Source: Bacteroidota bacterium
GTDB taxonomy: Bacteria > Bacteroidota > Bacteroidia > Chitinophagales > Chitinophagaceae
Length of the DNA: 64,000 nucleotides
Direction of reading: 5' to 3'
Assembly (NCBI GenBank): GCA_023387985.1
Contig: JAEWHC010000005.1
Location: 124,001 to 188,000 of the forward strand
Below the pieces are notes generated by a model, which worked only from the letters and a program-made list of their open reading frames with translations, was not told the DNA's origin and ran no database searches. Shown here in pieces: positions 61,001-64,000 of the stretch; position 1 is the first letter of the stretch; the number at the start of each line of letters is the position of its first letter. Both the position numbers and the translations under genes were made by a program.

Positions 61001-61162
61001 TTCCGCCAGTTGCCCAGGGGCAGCTATACACTGGAATATGAACTTATGGTGACTCATGCCGGCACTTTTCTCGATGGCATAGCTACCATTCAATGTTTAT
61101 ATGCACCGGAATTTGCAGGGCATGATGGCGGGCAGAAACTGAGTATTGAAACCGCTAATTAA
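55013..61162 (+). CDS. Alpha-2-macroglobulin-like giant secreted protein lacking the thioester Cys
   Basis: 2,049 residues from the ATG at 55013, which gives the signal peptide MIRNFHFVVLTFTALLLLHEANAQ. The frame stays open 84 bp upstream. Residues about 30-480 are an alpha-helical lead. MG domains follow, with the MG2 start YSIFLDRGLYRPGQILYFKAIG near 602. The A2M hallmark ETAFFYPDLQTDKDGSVSFSFTTPDALTTWKL is near 1270. The helical thioester domain (about 1480-1800) keeps the fold, but the GCxEQ position reads YLAEQ with Leu1491 instead of Cys, so no thioester can form. The C-terminal receptor-binding-like domain ends at VTHAGTFLDGIATIQCLYAPEF. Bacterial A2Ms trap proteases in the envelope. 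This one would have to act without covalent capture. It has no lipobox. Confidence 0.9.
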   Translation: MIRNFHFVVLTFTALLLLHEANAQRTMNYTSTWKKIDSLIQNRLPQSAMSEVDKLLAYAKKAKNENQYIKGILAKGYLTKELKEETWLPAIDFLQKELKTAGEPAKQIIHSNIAGLYQLYYNEQRHVLRNLTERNEDAGPDVAQWTPGHFESVIRKHYDSSLFNSPALQKIRLAEIRPFTNQAKDTHLRPTLYDLLMQDAIAFYEQDIFGTSVAIGDYKLNNPDVLLPLDDFISTSFSTERNRSKLWTTIHLYQEILKFHKVSNNTLALVDWDLRRLNFAKDQGSFSNKETLHKIALEDLYERFKNVEAGAAAGVELAEWYRNLGGTYHPETGNTETRNALVKALSLAESVASAWPGIAAGKRASNIVSELKQPSLGIRTEMVNSIGEPFRALMDFKNLKTVWLRIIRLPYTPESLSENDNSYEQLWWQRLVNMASVREWSQTLPDMDDLRNHNAEIRIDGLPQGRYMVLASSNPGFAVQKNSLAASAFYVSDIAYIHNNDDVFVLNRTTGQPLAGATVQLWHGSYNYTSRKQTVVRGATHTSNQDGKVTIPARAWDENRQQRTFYEFKAGNDRLMIANAVRDYIFPAPEPRENTEEQQAEYSIFLDRGLYRPGQILYFKAIGHTIDKNTGRSKRYSPETVKVQIKDANYQVVDSLMLRPNAYGSVNGSFKLPAGRLSGRYTIEVVYGKRQSQSGFQVEEYKRPQFYAEIDKIKETYKLGDSVKISGKAEAYAGNPVDGAPVQYRVYRTSSFYFPWRFARSIWPPYSREKVELANGITTTDEQGNFTIRFLAVPDLSVDEKWKPVFHYTVEADVTDRNGETRSATGMVSLSNISTLININETGGNSFDADSTRNLQLTAVNVQGEKVAADINVKVFKLIEPAFLLRKRFWEVPDTSVMSYAEFKRYFPNDPYQNEDEISSWKNGQLAWEKLLTGDSTYHVEIASKSLAPGVYRLIAQSAGRGDTAVAETIFMVYRLRTGEMPYASVLYDALEKPVALPGQNASFLFGSATNSPFIIEQTVKTKFENGRWKDLSNYHFINGPAPFKQLVYPVKEEDRGGYAVSRLMVYQNRIYQTNWQIGVPWSNKELNVKLETFRDKIRPGQLETWKIKISGDKKDAVAAELLASMYDASLDAIMPFSWSTFFPWRTNHYFFRWGSNDGFSIARSYQRSPDIDYHAYEINYPALMRIGYSWPQFGVESFSGRGREFYAMRNMAMAKGEVAMASDAVNEESHTGAPQAMADTSASTGVPPLPQDPAGQQQPRGIIRSDFRETAFFYPDLQTDKDGSVSFSFTTPDALTTWKLQLLAHSETLETGQLTKEIVSQKELMVQPFAPRFLRQGDRMEFTAKISNTTDNEITGTVNLEILNAVTMQPVDGWFNNAIPQQYFTVAGRQSTMAKFPFVVPMQFTDPVVYRIVANSENQSDGEEMAIPVLSNKILVIETLPIYLRKQYAKSINWPKLLQSDNSETLHHSSLTAEFTANPTWYAVQALPYLAEQKDETIVSTWNRFYANALASHIANSIPRLKAIFETWKTSEPTNLLSNLEKNQELKSALLEETPWVLQAKTETEQKKRIAELFELAKLAGEHLAAFKKLEEHQAPNGGLVWLKGMPDDRYMTMYVVSQLGHLRKLGAWPAGMDDQLLSFAKKAIAYLDNEMQEDYESWMKMAADPKRMNISSIHVYYLYMRSFFNEVVVPARHQKAYQYILSESGKKWTSLNLRGQAIMALVAKRNNNATLADQILKSLKENSLYSDEMGMYWKELNNPSHYWWGYPIENHALLMEAFYELENNVDRLNDLKTWLLKNKQTNHWHTNSATADAVYALLLTGSNWLEADLQATMTAGNWTVRANTANDGLGYIKETIDGEKVRPEMGNIQVTVKPAPGRDASGISSWGAYYWQYFEEMDKVGSAETGLKVSKKIYKQENTEKGPQLVPVNEETLLQTGDKVRIVLQFSADREMDYVHIKDLRAASFEPINQVSGYRYQSGLWFYQSPKDLSMNYYFRQLPRGSYTLEYELMVTHAGTFLDGIATIQCLYAPEFAGHDGGQKLSIETAN

Positions 61163-61247
61163 TAATGGGCAATCTATAGGGATCAGCTGTGTGGCTCGTT
61201 ATGAATACGATCTGTGCCATGGTTTATGCAGATGAAATGATGAACAG

Positions 61248-61263
61248 GTAAAACTTTTTACCC
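61248..61263. repeat. Small hairpin before the LD-carboxypeptidase gene
   Basis: GGTAAA-ACTT-TTTACC, perfect 6-nt arms, in the 154-bp gap after the macroglobulin gene. It lacks a following T-run. Confidence 0.35.
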
Positions 61264-61316
61264 TGCCATTTTATTCGCATATTTGAAGTCGCCGGTAAAT
61301 AAATTTCAGGCATAGT

Positions 61317-62231
61317 ATGGATAGAAAAATAACCATTCCCCCGTTTTTAAAAAAAGGTGATACCATAGGGCTGATCTGCCCGGCCGGAGCCATGGCTGTT
61401 GAAAAAACTTTAATCTGCCAGAATACGCTACAGCAGTGGGGTTATAAAATACGCGTTGGGCAAACTGTGGGAGAACGCGACATTTATTTTTCCGGAACGG
61501 ATAACGAACGTCTTGAGGATATGCAGCAAATGCTGGACAACCCGGAAATAAAGGCCATTTTATGTGCACGGGGCGGTTACGGCACCAGCCGGATTGTGGA
61601 TGACATCAGCTGGAAAAAATTCCGTAAAAAACCGAAATGGATCATCGGCTACAGCGACATCACCGTGTTACATTCTTTTCTCTATACCCGTATGAAAACG
61701 GCATCCCTCCACGCGCCTATGGCTGCGGCTTTCAACAATGGCGGCGATACCAGCAGATGGACCCGTTCATTAAAAGACGCGCTTCGGGGAAAACCAATCC
61801 AATATAAGCACGCAGGCTCACCGCTAAACAAAACAGGAACAGCAAATGGCGTGCTGCTTGGCGGCAATCTCAGCTTGCTTGTTCATCAGATTGGCACACC
61901 GGGGGACCTAAATACAAAGAACGTTATCCTATTTATTGAAGATGTAGGCGAATACCTCTACAATATCGACCGCATGTTGTTGCACATGGACCGGGCCGGC
62001 AAACTCAAAGATCTTGCCGGGCTGATCATCGGCGGATTTACAGAAAACAAGGACACCGATAAACCCTTCGGGCAAACCGCAGAAGAGATTATTCAGCATC
62101 GTCTGAGAAAATATGATTTCCCAGTTTGTTTCGATTTTCCGGTAAGCCATGATGAACCTAACCTTGCAATGAAAGTAGGAGTTGTGCATGAGTTGAAAGT
62201 CGGTAGAAATGTAACACTGAAAGAGATCTGA
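61317..62231 (+). CDS. S66-family LD-carboxypeptidase (LdcA-like)
   Basis: 304 residues. S66 hallmarks are present in order: IGLICPAGAM near the start, AILCARGGYGTSRIVDDI, the nucleophile Ser113 in IIGYSDITVLH, GVLLGGNLSLLVHQIGTP, the Glu in FIEDVGEYLYNIDRML and the His in FPVSHDEPNLAMKVG. These enzymes cut the L-Lys/mDAP-D-Ala bond of muramoyl tetrapeptides in peptidoglycan recycling, acting in the cytosol, in line with the lack of a signal peptide. MccF-type immunity proteins share the fold, but no microcin genes are nearby. It is convergent with the small secreted protein gene. Confidence 0.94.
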   Translation: MDRKITIPPFLKKGDTIGLICPAGAMAVEKTLICQNTLQQWGYKIRVGQTVGERDIYFSGTDNERLEDMQQMLDNPEIKAILCARGGYGTSRIVDDISWKKFRKKPKWIIGYSDITVLHSFLYTRMKTASLHAPMAAAFNNGGDTSRWTRSLKDALRGKPIQYKHAGSPLNKTGTANGVLLGGNLSLLVHQIGTPGDLNTKNVILFIEDVGEYLYNIDRMLLHMDRAGKLKDLAGLIIGGFTENKDTDKPFGQTAEEIIQHRLRKYDFPVCFDFPVSHDEPNLAMKVGVVHELKVGRNVTLKEI

Positions 62232-62240
62232 CCCTGCAGA

Positions 62241-62639
62241 TCATTTTCTTTTTCCCGGACGTGGAAAGAAATCATTTGACAACTCTTCATTTACTTTTTT
62301 CGATTCATCCTGGATTTCCGCATGGAGATTTCCGGGTAAGCATGGCCTCGAGGGAATCATGGAATTGCGCATACCTGGATCAAAATCATTCGGATGCCAA
62401 GATTCAGTACCTGGCATCCGCCTGGTTTCATCGAAAAAGGGCTTAAGCAGGGGCATATTGTCCTGTGGCAGGCGATAGACTTCACCCAGCGCGTTTTTCT
62501 TAACGAAAACAGGATTTGGTACCTGTACGAAACGACCCATTGGCATGGAATCAGGATGATTTGGCATTTTTGGTGTGTATTGGCCTAAAACGGAATGTCC
62601 TGAAATTATAAAAATAAACAGCAACAAACGGGTTTTCAT
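62241..62639 (-). CDS. Small secreted protein, unknown function
   Basis: 132 residues from the ATG at 62639, which gives the signal peptide MKTRLLLFIFIISGHSVLG. The mature part is polar and Pro/Met/Asn-rich, with several Met-Pro pairs (KMPNHPDSMPMG, FVQVPNPVF, NDFDPGMRNSMIPSRP) and a basic end FFPRPGKRK. There is one cysteine. I do not recognise a domain. It is 50 bp downstream of rimM on the same strand, where trmD is found in many bacteria. Confidence 0.65.
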   Translation of the reverse strand: MKTRLLLFIFIISGHSVLGQYTPKMPNHPDSMPMGRFVQVPNPVFVKKNALGEVYRLPQDNMPLLKPFFDETRRMPGTESWHPNDFDPGMRNSMIPSRPCLPGNLHAEIQDESKKVNEELSNDFFPRPGKRK

Positions 62640-62689
62640 AATGCATGACTTTGGCAACTAAAACTACGAAAAAAATCATAAGTGCTCTG

Positions 62690-63211
62690 TCAACTGCCGA
62701 GGTAAAGATCAATAAGCCCTTCGGGAAGATTCACCTCCACAGTCTTCTTTTTCCTGTCAATTTTAATTATGGTATCATCATGCAGCGGTATCATAACTTC
62801 TTTTTCCAGGATGCTGGTAATGCAGATAACCTGGTGTGCCTGTTCAATTACCTCTTCTATTATACCGAGGGCCTTTCCCTTTTCAATCAGCGTAAATCCC
62901 AGCAGTGAAAGCGGGGATTTTTTGGAAACCAGTTTTTCAAAATCACTCCGGTTGAGCCATACCTGCCTGCGAACAAAGCGTACCGCCTGCTCCCTGCTGT
63001 CTATTCCTTCCAGCTGAATTATTGATTCTCCGGAATCACGTGCAACCACTTTTTGAACAAAATACGGGATTTGGCTGCCTTTTTTTTCTTCAACAAATAA
63101 GGCTTGTATGCCTTCAAAATCGCTTTTTTTCCCAAGTTCATGTTTAAGGATCATTCCTCCATCCACACCATGTTGCCCAACAATTTTGCCAATAGAAACC
63201 AGATCATTCAT
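62690..63211 (-). CDS. rimM: Ribosome maturation factor RimM
   Basis: 173 residues. The N-terminal RimM beta-barrel starts LVSIGKIVGQHGVDGGMILKHE, a variant of the usual GxxGLxGEV. The C-terminal PRC-barrel contains LLGFTLIEKGKALGIIEEVIEQAHQ and MIPLHDDTIIKIDRKKKTVEVNLPEGLIDLYLG, the family's closing motif. RimM binds S19 and helps mature the 30S head. It lies 96 bp after rpsP with a terminator hairpin between them, and trmD does not follow. Confidence 0.95.
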   Translation of the reverse strand: MNDLVSIGKIVGQHGVDGGMILKHELGKKSDFEGIQALFVEEKKGSQIPYFVQKVVARDSGESIIQLEGIDSREQAVRFVRRQVWLNRSDFEKLVSKKSPLSLLGFTLIEKGKALGIIEEVIEQAHQVICITSILEKEVMIPLHDDTIIKIDRKKKTVEVNLPEGLIDLYLGS

Positions 63212-63254
63212 ATTGCAAAGAGAAGGAAAAATTGAAAACCCGGCTTTCAGGCAC

Positions 63255-63279
63255 CAAAAAAAGCTGCCCGGAGGCAGCT
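63255..63279 (-). terminator. Terminator/attenuator between rpsP and rimM
   Basis: On the minus strand, AGCTGCC-TCCG-GGCAGCT is followed by a run of T (63255-63262 on the plus strand are A). It would reduce rimM transcription relative to rpsP. Confidence 0.8.
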
Positions 63280-63307
63280 AAGTTTTTTTCGGCAGAAACC
63301 ATTCAGC

Positions 63308-63868
63308 TTATTCTGCTGTTTTGGTTTCTTGGTCAGCGTCAGCCGGTGCAGCAGTTTCGGCTTGTGTTTCAGCAACCTCCTGTACCGGAGTTTCTTCCAC
63401 ATGTGCCTCAGCAGCTTCAGCCGCAGGAGCTTCTACCTCAACCTCAGGAGCAGCTTCCACCTTCTTAATGGTTGGCGGCGTGCGGCGTGCCCTCAGATCT
63501 TTTTTGTTGGCATCTCTTTTACGCAACAAACTGGCTTCATGCTCTTCATGCCATTTCTGGAATTTTTCCATGGCAGCGGCTTCATCAAACAGTCCGAGTT
63601 TCACACCTCTCAGCAAATGCTTGAGGTAAAGAACACCTTTAAAACTAAGAATGCGGCGAACGGTATCCGTAGGTTGAGCTCCTTTATACAACCATTCGAG
63701 GGCCTTTTGACGATCAACCTGTATGGTGGCAGGTACCGTCAATGGATTGTAAGTTCCCAACTTGGCAATGAATTTACCGTCTCTAGGAGACCGGGCGTCT
63801 GCAACAACGATGTAGTAGAAAGGACGTTTCTTGCTTCCGTGACGCTGTAAGCGAATTTTTACTGGCAT
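63308..63868 (-). CDS. rpsP: 30S ribosomal protein S16 with long acidic C-terminal extension
   Basis: 186 residues, about twice the classical S16 of ~80-90. The first ~90 residues are the S16 domain: MPVKIRLQRHGSKKRPFYYIVVADARSPRDGKFI, LGTYNPL, DRQKALEWLYKGAQPTDTVRRIL. Residues about 95-135 form a basic helical stretch (KWHEEHEASLLRKRDANKKDL). The end is a low-complexity Ala/Glu/Val tail (EAAPEVEVEAPAAEAAEAHVEE) typical of Bacteroidota S16. It binds 16S rRNA in the 30S body. It is the promoter-proximal gene of rpsP-rimM. Confidence 0.96.
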   Translation of the reverse strand: MPVKIRLQRHGSKKRPFYYIVVADARSPRDGKFIAKLGTYNPLTVPATIQVDRQKALEWLYKGAQPTDTVRRILSFKGVLYLKHLLRGVKLGLFDEAAAMEKFQKWHEEHEASLLRKRDANKKDLRARRTPPTIKKVEAAPEVEVEAPAAEAAEAHVEETPVQEVAETQAETAAPADADQETKTAE

Positions 63869-63908
63869 TTGAATAGAAATTAAAATGCGTTAAACAATAG
63901 GATTAATC

Positions 63909-63926
63909 CCCGCTTAAAGAGGCGGG
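63909..63926. repeat. Short inverted repeat in the rpsP upstream region
   Basis: CCCGC / GCGGG with an 8-nt spacer, 41 bp before the rpsP ATG. It may be a leader hairpin. Nothing else is evident in the 132 bp to the window end. Confidence 0.3.
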
Positions 63927-64000
63927 AATGCGAAGGTATAGGAAAACATGGAATTGAGGAAAAAATCGAAAAAGAAATAATTCCTAAAACAAATCAGTTT

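Noticed and set aside
61317..62231. MccF microcin-immunity protein
   Set aside because: Same S66 fold, but no microcin biosynthesis genes nearby; LD-carboxypeptidase is the simpler reading.
1..64000. tRNA, rRNA, prophage or insertion sequence
   Set aside because: Intergenic gaps are short, with no cloverleaf, transposase, integrase or terminal inverted repeats seen by eye.

Overview
The window is chromosomal DNA from a member of the Bacteroidota, most likely of the Chitinophagales/Chitinophagaceae type. The evidence is a gliding-motility lipoprotein GldJ, a giant protein with a type IX secretion (T9SS) C-terminal sorting domain, an enlarged NusB, DUF1573 and DUF4293 proteins, a GH3-family protein, TAnnTTTG-type -7 promoter elements and a near absence of Shine-Dalgarno sequences. 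Genes are densely packed on both strands and mostly conserved housekeeping genes. I see no IS element, prophage, CRISPR array, rRNA or tRNA.

Layout. 1-6.5 kb (minus): nusB, a DUF1573 lipoprotein and a truncated yajC, preceded by a 1.5k-residue T9SS cargo protein. 6.7-8.7 kb (plus): groES-groEL. 8.9-12.4 kb: an S9 peptidase, a fasciclin lipoprotein and a truncated haemoglobin. 12.0-18.9 kb (minus): a clade II nitrous oxide reductase operon in the order cytochrome c, nosZ, NosB-like/NosL fusion, nosD, nosF, nosY, then the truncated haemoglobin. A Crp/Fnr regulator is divergent from it, and the shared intergenic region holds two adjacent Crp/Fnr-type palindromes. This is the most coherent accessory system in the window: a cell with it could respire N2O even without other denitrification steps.

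19.7-27 kb: DUF4293, glyA, a GNAT acetyltransferase, rseP, dxr, a GH3 protein, rplU-rpmA. 27.3-34.9 kb: a Lys/Ala/Pro-rich histone H1-like protein, a PolX-like protein whose polymerase site looks dead but whose PHP domain is intact, a giant multi-spanning histidine kinase, mazG and an orphan secreted protein. 35-46.5 kb: a surface-glycan region with the whole PglF/E/D/C set for a diacetylated bacillosamine-type sugar, a CpsB-like phosphatase and a Wzx-type flippase. dnaG and a cytosolic trypsin-like peptidase interrupt it, and an FKBP isomerase and a DHH phosphoesterase lie within it.

46.6-64 kb: glmS, gldJ, murF, a DUF983 protein, MlaE/MlaF-type lipid transporter genes, sucD, a 2,049-residue alpha-2-macroglobulin-like protein lacking the thioester cysteine, an LD-carboxypeptidase, a small secreted protein, and rimM and rpsP. 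The cell-envelope theme runs through glmS, murF, mla, rseP, LD-carboxypeptidase, the glycan genes and the macroglobulin. Gene calls are mostly secure by family motifs. The regulatory calls are pattern-based and less certain.
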